DNA of 64,000 nucleotides from Fontibacter flavus (GTDB taxonomy: Bacteria > Bacteroidota > Bacteroidia > Cytophagales > Cyclobacteriaceae), in NCBI RefSeq assembly GCF_042432905.1, contig NZ_JBHLWI010000003.1, positions 6,968 to 70,967 of the forward strand, read 5' to 3'. Below, one piece after another: positions 19,068 through 27,730 of this stretch (positions are counted from its first letter, which is position 1; each line of letters opens with the position of its first letter). The translations under genes and the position numbers were made by a program. The notes beneath the pieces are model-generated. The model was not told where the DNA came from, did not search any database, and was given only the letters and a program-made list of their open reading frames with translations.

Positions 19068-20363
19068 ATGCCATTACAAATCACTGACTACACTATCAAA
19101 GATGTGCGGTTTCCAACTTCCAAAGAAAAGCACGGTTCGGATGCCATGAACCCTGATCCGGATTACTCCGCAGCCTACATCATTTTACATACCCAAGACC
19201 CTGATCTCAAGGGGCATGGCCTGACTTTTACCATCGGAAGGGGCAATGAAATCTGTTGTGCTGCATTGGAAGCCCTTATTCCTCTGGTTTTGGAATTGAA
19301 TCTGGAAGATATTACCCATAATATGGGAGCATTTTACAGAAAGATAACAGGAGACAGCCAAATAAGATGGCTTGGTCCCGAAAAAGGCGTAGTACATCTT
19401 GCTGCTGGAGCCTTGATCAATGCTGTTTGGGATCTTTATGCCAAATCAGCACAAAAACCACTTTGGAGATTGATCGCAGATATGAGTCCACGGGAGTTGG
19501 TAAGCTGCATCGACTTTACCTACATTACCGATGTCCTGACTCCTGAGGAAGCAATACAGATGCTCGAATCTCAGGTTGATGGTAAAAAAGAAAGAATCAA
19601 TTTCCTTATGGAAAATGGCTATCCAGGCTATACCACTTCCGCAGGATGGCTGGGTTATTCTGATGAAAAAATCAGGACGCTTTGCAGAGAAGCTGTAGAA
19701 GAAGGCTGGACACATATCAAAATGAAGGTGGGTTCTGACCTGAATGACGACATCAGGAGGGCAGGTATCATCCGCGAAGAAATCGGATATGAACGACACC
19801 TCATGATGGACGCAAATCAAAAATGGGATGTGAATCAAGCCATAGAAAACATGAAATTTTTGACCAAGTTCCAACCCCTTTGGATAGAAGAACCTACAAG
19901 TCCTGATGATATTTTAGGACATGCTACCATTGCAAAAGCGGTTGCGCCGATCAAAGTAGCTACTGGTGAACATTGCCAAAATAGGGTTATATTCAAGCAG
20001 CTAATGCAGGCAAACTCTTTTGGAATTTGTCAGATCGATAGTTGTCGTGTGGGAGGTGTAAACGAAAACTTGGCCATCATGCTCATGGCAAAGAAATTTG
20101 AAATTCCGGTATGTCCACATGCAGGGGGGGTAGGTCTTTGCGAATATGTACAGCACCTTTCCATGATTGACTATATATGCATCAGTGGAACCATGGAAGG
20201 AAGGGTAATAGAATATGTGGATCATTTGCATGAGCACTTTATCGATCCAGTGGTCATTAACAAAGGAAGGTACATGCCTCCCACCCTTCCGGGCTATAGT
20301 ATTGAAATGAAACCGGAAACATTGTACAAATATGATTTTGATTCAGGGGAAGTATGGAAGTAA
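19068..20363 (+). CDS. L-fuconate dehydratase (enolase superfamily)
   Basis: Converts L-fuconate to 2-keto-3-deoxy-L-fuconate. At 431 residues it has the usual length. Enolase-superfamily signatures are visible: the KMKV lysine motif near residue 220, metal ligands in MMDANQKW, WIEEPTSPDD and ATGEHCQNR, and the catalytic His region CPHAGGVGLCEYVQH. The N-terminal DVRFPTSKEKHGSDAM and DPDYSAAY motifs are specific to fuconate dehydratases. It is first of six genes forming a full oxidative fucose pathway, which strengthens the substrate assignment. Confidence 0.93.
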   Translation: MPLQITDYTIKDVRFPTSKEKHGSDAMNPDPDYSAAYIILHTQDPDLKGHGLTFTIGRGNEICCAALEALIPLVLELNLEDITHNMGAFYRKITGDSQIRWLGPEKGVVHLAAGALINAVWDLYAKSAQKPLWRLIADMSPRELVSCIDFTYITDVLTPEEAIQMLESQVDGKKERINFLMENGYPGYTTSAGWLGYSDEKIRTLCREAVEEGWTHIKMKVGSDLNDDIRRAGIIREEIGYERHLMMDANQKWDVNQAIENMKFLTKFQPLWIEEPTSPDDILGHATIAKAVAPIKVATGEHCQNRVIFKQLMQANSFGICQIDSCRVGGVNENLAIMLMAKKFEIPVCPHAGGVGLCEYVQHLSMIDYICISGTMEGRVIEYVDHLHEHFIDPVVINKGRYMPPTLPGYSIEMKPETLYKYDFDSGEVWK

Positions 20364-20418
20364 ATGAAAAACTTAACCCTAGAAAATAGAAAGATCTCTA
20401 CAATCAAGAACCAGGATA

Positions 20419-21186
20419 ATGAAAGAACATAAGAAAAAAACAGTTGTTGTCACCGGTGGTGCAAGTGGTATAGGACTGGCCATCACCAGACTCTTTGCTG
20501 AAAAAGGTGATTCAGTGATTTTTTTGGATTACAATTCAAATTCGGGAAATCAGGTTGAGCAAGAAATGAAAGAGAAAGGATTGGATGTTCGGTTTTTACA
20601 AACTGATGTTTCGGACTTCAACAGTGTCAAAACTGCCTTTGATCAAATTCCGGAAAAAATGGATGTACTTGTCAACAATGCTGGCATTTCACATGTGGGC
20701 AGGCTGGAAGAAACCGGTGAAGAAGATTTTGAAAGACTTTTCCAGGTAAATGTCAAAGGAATTTACACTTGTTCCCATGAAGCCCTTCCCAAGTTAAAAG
20801 CTAACGAAGGTGGGAGCATCATCAATATGTGCTCGGTAGCTGCTACCATGGGAATACCTGATCGCTTTGCTTATTCCATGACCAAAGGGGCAGTCCTTTC
20901 CATGACACTATCCATTGCCAGAGACTATGTAGCTGATCAAATCAGATGCAACTGCATTTCCCCGGGAAGAGTACATACCCCCTTTGTAGATGGATTCCTG
21001 AGCAAAAACTATCCTGGACAAGAAAAAGAGATGTTTGAAAAATTGGCGGCAACACAGCCTATTGGAAGAATGGGCAAACCGGAAGAAATCGCTGCTTTGG
21101 TGTATTACCTCGCTTCAGATGAGGCTACTTTTATTACAGGAAGCAATTTCCCGATTGATGGGGGATTTCTGGGACTAAAAGCCTAA
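20419..21186 (+). CDS. SDR, 2-keto-3-deoxy-L-fuconate dehydrogenase
   Basis: Short-chain dehydrogenase/reductase of 255 residues, predicted to oxidise 2-keto-3-deoxy-L-fuconate to the 2,4-diketo compound with NAD+. TGGASGIG is the cofactor loop, NNAG the structural motif, and YSMTKG holds the catalytic Tyr and Lys. An NADH-type Asp (FLDYN) follows beta-2. Assignment between the two SDRs of the operon rests on similarity of this one to KDF dehydrogenases and on its place after the dehydratase gene; SDR substrates are hard to read from sequence. Confidence 0.8.
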   Translation: MKEHKKKTVVVTGGASGIGLAITRLFAEKGDSVIFLDYNSNSGNQVEQEMKEKGLDVRFLQTDVSDFNSVKTAFDQIPEKMDVLVNNAGISHVGRLEETGEEDFERLFQVNVKGIYTCSHEALPKLKANEGGSIINMCSVAATMGIPDRFAYSMTKGAVLSMTLSIARDYVADQIRCNCISPGRVHTPFVDGFLSKNYPGQEKEMFEKLAATQPIGRMGKPEEIAALVYYLASDEATFITGSNFPIDGGFLGLKA

Positions 21187-21228
21187 AGAAAGTAAAATTA
21201 AATTGAGCAATACTTTAAACACACATAT

Positions 21229-22086
21229 ATGAAACTGTTAAGATTTGGTGAAACAGGAAGAGAAAAGCCAGGTGTAAAAATAAAAGATAAGTGGTTGGAC
21301 TGCTCTGGCTTTGGTGAGGACTGGACTGAAGAATTTTTGGAAAATGACGGAATTCAAAGGCTGGAAAAATGGTTGGAAGATGAAGCTGATAATTTAGCCA
21401 AAATTGATCCAAACACCCGATTGGGCTCTCCTATCAAGCGGCCATCTAAAATCATTTGTGTAGGTCTGAATTACTCCCTTCACGCCAAAGAAAGTGGCAT
21501 GCCTGTACCCGACTCTCCAATCCTTTTCATGAAAGCTACGAGTTCCATTTGCGGACCAAATGATCCCATCCTTATCCCAAGAAATTCAACCAAAACAGAC
21601 TGGGAAGTAGAATTGGCAGTAGTCATTGGTAAAAAAGCTACCTATGTTAACAAAGAGGAGGCGATGGATTATGTAGCAGGATACTGCCTCCACAATGACG
21701 TCAGTGAAAGAGATTTTCAACTCCATCATGGCGGTCAATGGGTAAAGGGGAAAAGTGCGGATCATTTTGCTCCCCTAGGCCCTTATCTGGTTACCAAAGA
21801 TGAAATTGAAAATCCGCACAACCTGCGTTTATGGCTAAAAGTCAATGGCCAAATGATGCAGGACAGTTCTACTTCTGATCTTATTTTTGATATTCCTACC
21901 CTTGTTTCCTACATCAGTCAATACATGACCTTATTGCCCGGTGATGTCATTTCCACTGGTACCCCTTCAGGGGTGGGACTTGGTCTCAAACCGCCAAGAT
22001 ACCTTCAGCATGGTGATGTGGTAGAACTTGGAATAGATGGCCTGGGAGAAGGCAGACAGGTTGCTCATGATGTTTTTAACCAATAA
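21229..22086 (+). CDS. FAH family 2,4-diketo-3-deoxy-L-fuconate hydrolase
   Basis: Fumarylacetoacetate hydrolase-fold enzyme of 285 residues. The family core is visible as VGLNYSLHAKESG, the metal-binding DWEVELAVVIG, YVAGYCLHNDVSERDFQ and ISTGTPSGVGLG. In the oxidative fucose pathway this family cleaves 2,4-diketo-3-deoxy-L-fuconate to pyruvate and L-lactate. Pathway context rather than the sequence itself makes that the best call; generic annotation would be ureidoglycolate lyase-like or FAH hydrolase. Confidence 0.85.
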   Translation: MKLLRFGETGREKPGVKIKDKWLDCSGFGEDWTEEFLENDGIQRLEKWLEDEADNLAKIDPNTRLGSPIKRPSKIICVGLNYSLHAKESGMPVPDSPILFMKATSSICGPNDPILIPRNSTKTDWEVELAVVIGKKATYVNKEEAMDYVAGYCLHNDVSERDFQLHHGGQWVKGKSADHFAPLGPYLVTKDEIENPHNLRLWLKVNGQMMQDSSTSDLIFDIPTLVSYISQYMTLLPGDVISTGTPSGVGLGLKPPRYLQHGDVVELGIDGLGEGRQVAHDVFNQ

Positions 22087-22125
22087 GATCAAGAGATGAT
22101 CAAATAAGAATATACCCTGAATGAC

Positions 22126-22956
22126 ATGACCATTGACGCACACCAACATTTCTGGAATTATGATCCGGTAAGAGATGCCTGGATAGATGACAGTATGCAG
22201 GTGATCCAAAAAGACTTCTTGCCTAAGGACCTTAAGCCTGAACTGGACAAAAAAGGCATCAATGGCTGCATTGCGGTTCAGGCTGATCAATCTAAGGATG
22301 AAACCCAATTCCTGCTTCACCTTGCGAGAGAAAACCCTTGGATAAAAGGTGTAGTGGGATGGGTTGACCTTTCCTCTCCAAATCTTGAAGCACAACTTGA
22401 AAGTTATCTGATAGAAGAAAATCTATTTGGCTTCAGAAAAATACTTCAGTCTTTACCGCCAAGTGCCATGGAAGAGAAAGCTTTCTTGAAAGGCATTGGC
22501 TTATTGACAAAGTTCGGGTTCACCTATGATATTTTGATTTTCCCAAAGCAACTGGAGGCAGCATTTCAGTTGGCCCGTCAATTCCCGAACCAGGCATTTG
22601 TGGTTGACCATATGGCCAAACCTGACATTAAAAATCAGGAATTTGATTTTTGGGCAAAGGGCATTCAAAAATTAGCCTCCCTTCCCAATGTTTATTGTAA
22701 AGTTTCAGGAATGGTAACCGAGGCGGATTGGGGGAGTTGGAAAAAGAAAGACTTCATTCCTTATTTAGATCATATCACCCACTACTTCGGAACAGAACGC
22801 CTGATATATGGAAGTGACTGGCCGGTGTGCCTACTTGCCGGAACCTATGAAAAAGTTTACGATTTGGTTTATGATTATTACAATGAGTTTTCTGAAACAG
22901 AAAAAAAGGCCATTTTCGGAATGAATGCCTGCAACTTTTATGGAATTGAAATATGA
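22126..22956 (+). CDS. Amidohydrolase-family L-fucono-lactonase
   Basis: Amidohydrolase_2 family protein of 276 residues. The DAHQHFW metal motif is near residue 4, and VVDHMAKP and YGSDWPVC carry the later His and Asp. These are the hallmarks of sugar lactonases of the fucono/rhamnono-lactonase group. It should hydrolyse L-fucono-1,5-lactone to L-fuconate. It lies 39 bases after the FAH gene and 28 before the next SDR, in the same orientation. Confidence 0.87.
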   Translation: MTIDAHQHFWNYDPVRDAWIDDSMQVIQKDFLPKDLKPELDKKGINGCIAVQADQSKDETQFLLHLARENPWIKGVVGWVDLSSPNLEAQLESYLIEENLFGFRKILQSLPPSAMEEKAFLKGIGLLTKFGFTYDILIFPKQLEAAFQLARQFPNQAFVVDHMAKPDIKNQEFDFWAKGIQKLASLPNVYCKVSGMVTEADWGSWKKKDFIPYLDHITHYFGTERLIYGSDWPVCLLAGTYEKVYDLVYDYYNEFSETEKKAIFGMNACNFYGIEI

Positions 22957-22984
22957 ACCGTAACAAAAAATCTTGTCCCAAGCT

Positions 22985-23773
22985 ATGAACCTAAATCTTG
23001 ATAATAAAGTAATTCTCGTTTCAGGAGGAGCAAAAGGTATTGGCGAAGCAATTACCAGAACCATTGCAGCAGAAGGTGGTATTCCGATCATCATTGACCC
23101 TTCCCTAGAATTGGGACATAAACTTGTCGAAGAACTCACTTCCAAAAAGCAGAAAGCCCATCTCATCCCATTGAGACTTTTGGAACCCCAACATGCTGAG
23201 GAAGCAGTTGAAAAAACCATCGGCAAATTCGGGAGTATTGACGGCGTGGTCAACAATGCCGGGGCAAATGATGGCATTGGGCTGGAATATGGATCTCCTC
23301 AGGCTTTCAGAAAATCTGTGGAAAATAACTTGGGCCATTACTATGACCTTGTGCATTACGCACTGCCCCACCTTAAATCCAGCAAAGGAAGCATTGTCAA
23401 TATCAGCAGTAAAACAGCCGTAACAGGTCAGGGAAATACAAGTGGCTATACAGCTGCTAAAGGTGCCCAATTGTCTCTCACAAGGGAATGGGCTGTAGAG
23501 CTACTTCCTTATGGGATACGTGTCAATGCGGTCATTCCGGCAGAAGTCATGACACCTTTATATCAAAAATGGCTGGACACTTTCGAGCAACCGGACCAAA
23601 AGCTGGCCCTGATCCAGAACAGAATTCCCTTTGGGAATCGAATGACCACAGCTCAGGAAATCGCAGACACAGTAGTATTTCTGTTGTCCGATCGTTCCTC
23701 CCATACTACCGGTCAGCATATCTATGTAGATGGAGGATACACCCATTTAGATAGGGCTATAGGCAGGGAGTAG
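22985..23773 (+). CDS. SDR, L-fucose dehydrogenase
   Basis: Short-chain dehydrogenase of 262 residues, predicted to oxidise L-fucose to L-fucono-lactone. ATG 22985 (MNLNLDNKVI) is preferred over the in-frame TTG 22973. SGGAKGIG forms the cofactor loop, NNAGAND the structural motif, and YTAAKGA the catalytic Tyr/Lys. The protein differs clearly from the other SDR in the operon, so the two fill two oxidation steps. Which SDR does which step is inferred from gene order and family resemblance. Confidence 0.82.
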   Translation: MNLNLDNKVILVSGGAKGIGEAITRTIAAEGGIPIIIDPSLELGHKLVEELTSKKQKAHLIPLRLLEPQHAEEAVEKTIGKFGSIDGVVNNAGANDGIGLEYGSPQAFRKSVENNLGHYYDLVHYALPHLKSSKGSIVNISSKTAVTGQGNTSGYTAAKGAQLSLTREWAVELLPYGIRVNAVIPAEVMTPLYQKWLDTFEQPDQKLALIQNRIPFGNRMTTAQEIADTVVFLLSDRSSHTTGQHIYVDGGYTHLDRAIGRE

Positions 23774-23804
23774 GCATTTCTTTTCAAACCCAAAAACCTC
23801 CCAA

Positions 23805-25118
23805 ATGAAAAACAAAACCCTGATTCCCAAAAACTTACTCATCCCTTTTATCCTGATCACTTCCCTTTTTGCACTTTGGGGATTTGCCAATGACATCACT
23901 AACCCAATGGTAGCTGCATTCAAAAGGGTTTTGGAATTAAATAATGTGCAGGCTTCTTTGATACAAATGGCGTTTTACGGGGGGTATTTTACCATGGCTT
24001 TGCCTGCAGCACTTTTCATCAAAAAATACAGCTACAAAACAGGTATCCTGATTGGATTGGGTCTCTATGCTACCGGTGCCTTGCTCTTTTTCCCTGCAGC
24101 GGCTTGGGAAAGCTACTTTTTCTTTCTGATTGCCTTATATATCCTGACATTCGGTTTGGCGTTTTTGGAAACGACAGCTAACCCATATGTGCTATCTATG
24201 GGGCCGGAAGAAACGGCTACTCAGAGATTAAATTTTGCACAGGCCTTCAACCCAATGGGCGCTCTTGCAGGACTTTTTGTAGCCAAAGAATTTATTCTTA
24301 ACGCCCTTCAGTCCAACAATACTGATACTGAAGGCAATTTGATTTTCAACACCTTGGATGAGTCCGCCAAATCACTTATCAGAACCAATGACCTGATGGT
24401 TATCCGTAATCCCTATGTGATGCTCGGGCTTGTAGTCATCGCATTGGCTGTGGTGATCAGCATTGTCAGAATGCCTGAAAATAAATCCAGCAATAACGCC
24501 CTGGATTTTTGGCCTTCTATGAAACGTCTAGGCAAAAATTTGAATTTTGTGGAAGGTGTAATCGCGCAAATGTTCTATGTGGGCGCGCAGATCATGGTAT
24601 GGACATATATTTATCAATATGCGGAAGTCCTTGGGATCGACAATGCTTCTGCTGTCAATTATGCCTACACAGCATTACTCCTTTTCCTTGTTGGTAGGTG
24701 GATTTGCACTTATCTTTTACGCTATTTCCTTCCTGCTAAATTGCTGTTATTCTTTGCTATACTTGCAGGTTTCTTTACCCTAGGAGCCATATTTATCCAA
24801 AATATTTGGGGACTTTATAGCCTTGTTGGAATTTCATTTGCGATGTCCTTGATGTTTCCCACCATTTATGGTATCGCATTGGAGGGCTTGGGAGAAGATG
24901 CCAAATACGGTGCTGCATTCTTGGTAATGGCGATTGTTGGGGGAGCCATTATGCCCACTCTTCAAGGTATAATCTTGGATATTGGAGGATCCGGGTATCA
25001 GGACACCTTGATTTTGGGGGTTCCCGAAGTGAATTTCTCATTTATATTACCATGCTGCTGTTTTCTAGTCGTGGCAATATTTTCATTCAGAAGATTAACT
25101 GCCAAGCAATCAACATAA
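23805..25118 (+). CDS. fucP: FucP-like L-fucose:H+ symporter
   Basis: Major facilitator superfamily sugar permease of 437 residues with about 12 membrane helices. The N-terminal LWGFANDITNPMV and the QASLIQMAFYGGYF segments match the FucP subfamily, including its characteristic Asn/Asp and Gln positions in helix 1 and helix 2. It is last in the fucose operon, 31 bases after the fucose dehydrogenase gene, and supplies the substrate. It ends 3 bases from the convergent Nudix gene, with no terminator seen between. Confidence 0.92.
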   Translation: MKNKTLIPKNLLIPFILITSLFALWGFANDITNPMVAAFKRVLELNNVQASLIQMAFYGGYFTMALPAALFIKKYSYKTGILIGLGLYATGALLFFPAAAWESYFFFLIALYILTFGLAFLETTANPYVLSMGPEETATQRLNFAQAFNPMGALAGLFVAKEFILNALQSNNTDTEGNLIFNTLDESAKSLIRTNDLMVIRNPYVMLGLVVIALAVVISIVRMPENKSSNNALDFWPSMKRLGKNLNFVEGVIAQMFYVGAQIMVWTYIYQYAEVLGIDNASAVNYAYTALLLFLVGRWICTYLLRYFLPAKLLLFFAILAGFFTLGAIFIQNIWGLYSLVGISFAMSLMFPTIYGIALEGLGEDAKYGAAFLVMAIVGGAIMPTLQGIILDIGGSGYQDTLILGVPEVNFSFILPCCCFLVVAIFSFRRLTAKQST

Positions 25119-25121
25119 CTG

Positions 25122-25535
25122 TCATTTCCTAAAATATTTTACAAACTCCAAAATATTGGGATACATCTGAGTGCTGTTTTCCAAGACCTCATCAACTGTA
25201 TAAAACCTTATTTCCAAACATTCGGGGCTGGGTTGAAAATCCAAATGGGCAACTTGGGTTTCGTAAACTGCATTGACTATAAACTGCTCTTTTGGATTTT
25301 TGGCCGGAAAAAAATAACTGGGTTGCTCAGCAATAAATACAGTGGTTAAACCCATTTCTTCCATGATTTCTCGCGCTATACCAGTTTGGGGACTTTCTCC
25401 AAAATCCAATCCGCCTCCAGGAAGTTCCCATAGGCCATTTTCCTCCCTGACCAATAAAAAGCGATTATTTTCGTCCAAAATCAGGGCTTTCACTGAAACC
25501 CGATAAAAACAGGCCGGAATAGTAAATTCATTCAT
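25122..25535 (-). CDS. Nudix hydrolase
   Basis: Small Nudix-fold pyrophosphohydrolase of 137 residues. The Nudix box is complete: GGGLDFGES followed by REIMEEMG matches GX5EX7REUXEEXGU. Substrate (nucleotide or other diphosphate) cannot be read. It is upstream-adjacent to the DUF21 gene on the same strand, 19 bases away, so the two may be cotranscribed. Confidence 0.88.
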   Translation of the reverse strand: MNEFTIPACFYRVSVKALILDENNRFLLVREENGLWELPGGGLDFGESPQTGIAREIMEEMGLTTVFIAEQPSYFFPAKNPKEQFIVNAVYETQVAHLDFQPSPECLEIRFYTVDEVLENSTQMYPNILEFVKYFRK

Positions 25536-25554
25536 TTTAAGATTGATTTATTCA

Positions 25555-26577
25555 TTACACATCCTCCATAGCAATTTCCCGCATCAACCTTCCTAAAATA
25601 TCCGATCCTGAGATGATCTTTTGATATTTATCAGTCCAAAGAAGGGCAAGGTCCTCATCTATGACATCATCTCCAGGACTTTGAGGCTCAACCCTCCATT
25701 TTTCTAAAATTTTACCAATGGGATACGCTGCATCAAAAATAACCAAAGGAATGTGACAAAAATCCAAAGGACTGACCATCTTGTTTCTCAAAAGAAAGTT
25801 ATTTACAAAAGCAGGAAAGTTCAAGACTTTTCTAGGATGACCATTTGTCTCATCCAGAATAATTATCCACTTTTTACCAGACTTCGCCAGTTCTTTGAGA
25901 AATGAATCTTTGGAACTTCTTTTGATAACTGGAAAAACAGGCTTTGAACCTTCGAAGGGCAAAGAAATAATGCTGAGTGGATCTATTTCCTCCCCTTCCT
26001 TATATGCCGGTAAGTCATCTAATCTCAAAAAGTTAACTGCCCCTCTTGCTTCCAGTCTATCAAGTTCTGTGTCAGCATTTTCAGCTTGATACTTAAGCAG
26101 AGAAATCAATTCAGCCTCCCTAAGCCATGGAACAGGTTCTTTTCCCAAAATATAATCCAATAATAATCCTGTAGGTTTTGAAAGGGGCCAGAGTAGTATT
26201 TTGTAAAAATTTAATAAAGGGGAAAGCTTAGCCCCTATTTTCAAAGCATGACGGGTAAAATATGCTTGGGGAAAAATCTCTCCAGCAAGAGTTAGAACAA
26301 CGGTTGAAAATAAAAATGAGGCAAACCCGTACAATATAGAGTCTGCTAACAGCGTCAATAAAACATTAAAACTTACATTTCCCCATAAGATGGTTGCCAA
26401 TGTAAAATTAGCATCCTGCCTTAAGGAAAGTACTTTTTGAGCAATGGGAACTCCACCATCTGCTGCTACCTCCAGACGCAATCTGCTCAAACTAAACAAG
26501 GATATATTTAGCCCGGAAAAAGTAGCTGCTTTAATTGTGCAAAAAATAATTCCAACCCAAACCCATATTGATTCCAT
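25555..26577 (-). CDS. DUF21/CNNM-domain membrane protein
   Basis: Protein of 340 residues with an N-terminal CNNM (DUF21) transmembrane domain (about 1-140, three to four helices; GEIFPQAY resembles the family's GE-P-K/Q motif) and a cytosolic part (about 170-340) in the position of a CBS pair, here weakly conserved. Families with this layout (CorB/CorC, HlyC/CorC) are linked to Mg2+ or Co2+ transport. No C-terminal CorC_HlyC domain is present. Function is inferred only from the family. Confidence 0.7.
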   Translation of the reverse strand: MESIWVWVGIIFCTIKAATFSGLNISLFSLSRLRLEVAADGGVPIAQKVLSLRQDANFTLATILWGNVSFNVLLTLLADSILYGFASFLFSTVVLTLAGEIFPQAYFTRHALKIGAKLSPLLNFYKILLWPLSKPTGLLLDYILGKEPVPWLREAELISLLKYQAENADTELDRLEARGAVNFLRLDDLPAYKEGEEIDPLSIISLPFEGSKPVFPVIKRSSKDSFLKELAKSGKKWIIILDETNGHPRKVLNFPAFVNNFLLRNKMVSPLDFCHIPLVIFDAAYPIGKILEKWRVEPQSPGDDVIDEDLALLWTDKYQKIISGSDILGRLMREIAMEDV

Positions 26578-26644
26578 AGAAGGCTTTTGAGGAAAGTTAA
26601 AAAAAATGAACTTGAAAAACTATGGATCTGAAATGAATATAAAG

Positions 26645-26672
26645 AAAAAAAGCGCCCATCAATAAGCGCTTT
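26645..26672 (-). terminator. Terminator overlapping the 3' end of the reductase gene
   Basis: On the minus strand AAAGCGC and GCGCTTT pair over 7 bp around a 10-base loop, followed by a T-rich tract. The stem includes the last codons and stop of the maleylacetate reductase-like gene, so the terminator is partly coding. Confidence 0.75.
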
Positions 26673-27702
26673 CCAACATCAAAATCAAGTGATCCATGAT
26701 CATCGGGGCAGGATTTGGATAAGTCATCTGCATCAAGAAATCCACCGCCTTGGGAATATCCTCTCTCGACAATCCCAGCTCACGGAGATTAAAACCTGCA
26801 CCCAATTTTTCCTGTAATTCCCTTATCGTTTGGTATGGCAAAGGACCACCAAATATGGCCTGAAAATTTCGCTGTACTCCTTCAGTCAAAAAGTCCCATT
26901 GGTATTTCAGTACAAAGGGTAAAAGAAGCGTATGGATTTTGGAATGCTCCAAATTAAAATTGCCCCCTAGAACATGCGCAGCCTTATGATGAAGCCCCAT
27001 ACTTACCTCACAAAGCACTTTTCCTCCTATATAAGCTCCAAACAACAGCTTTTCATTGATTTCCGCTGTCATTACCTTTTCTTGGGATAAGGATCTTAAA
27101 CCTGCCAACAGATTTTTAAGTCCCAATTCAGCCAGAGAATTTACGATAGGGTTGGATTCACGAGAATACAGTGCCTCCACTAAGTGCGCCATTGCATTAA
27201 ATGCAGATGGAACTGCCAAATCCAGGGGCATTCCAATAGATAGATAAGGATCATAAAAGACTTTATGAGGATGAACCCTGTCGTCTCTTTTGACGGTTTT
27301 CACGCCATTTTGGGAAATACCATAAATATTGGTCATTTCAGATCCAGAATACGTAGTAGGCACTACCCAAAGTTCCGCATTTGAATTCAAAACCAATGCT
27401 TTGCCAAGACCAATGGCAGAACCGCCACCAAGACAAAGGATGATATCCACTTCCTTTCCCTCTAAGAATTTACCGGCTTCTTCAACTAAGTCCTGAGGTA
27501 CGTGCTGAATAATTTTATCGAAGTGAAAAACTCCACCTACTTTTTCAAGATTCTTGATTTTTTCTACAAGTGCGGAATTCCTGCCACTTCCTATGAAAGC
27601 GATATTGGATTTACCTTCTGGCAATTCCTCATCCAATGCATCTAAAATTGACTTTCCAAAAATTACCTTTACGGCATGTGTTTTATAATTAAATAAATTC
27701 AT
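26659..27702 (-). CDS. Iron-containing alcohol dehydrogenase, maleylacetate reductase-like
   Basis: Group III (iron-type) dehydrogenase fold, 347 residues, close in length to maleylacetate reductases, which reduce maleylacetate to 3-oxoadipate with NAD(P)H. GGGSAIGLGKA is the cofactor motif, and PTTYSGSEMTNIYG is characteristic of maleylacetate reductases. A His-rich LHHKAAHVLGG segment lies at the metal site. It closes a minus-strand run with 3-oxoadipate CoA-transferase and 3-oxoadipyl-CoA thiolase genes. Together with the ring-cleaving dioxygenase upstream this points to degradation of (chloro)hydroquinone-type compounds. Confidence 0.82.
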   Translation of the reverse strand: MNLFNYKTHAVKVIFGKSILDALDEELPEGKSNIAFIGSGRNSALVEKIKNLEKVGGVFHFDKIIQHVPQDLVEEAGKFLEGKEVDIILCLGGGSAIGLGKALVLNSNAELWVVPTTYSGSEMTNIYGISQNGVKTVKRDDRVHPHKVFYDPYLSIGMPLDLAVPSAFNAMAHLVEALYSRESNPIVNSLAELGLKNLLAGLRSLSQEKVMTAEINEKLLFGAYIGGKVLCEVSMGLHHKAAHVLGGNFNLEHSKIHTLLLPFVLKYQWDFLTEGVQRNFQAIFGGPLPYQTIRELQEKLGAGFNLRELGLSREDIPKAVDFLMQMTYPNPAPMIMDHLILMLESAY

Positions 27703-27730
27703 TAGATTTTGGTTTGATTACAGATTTTGA

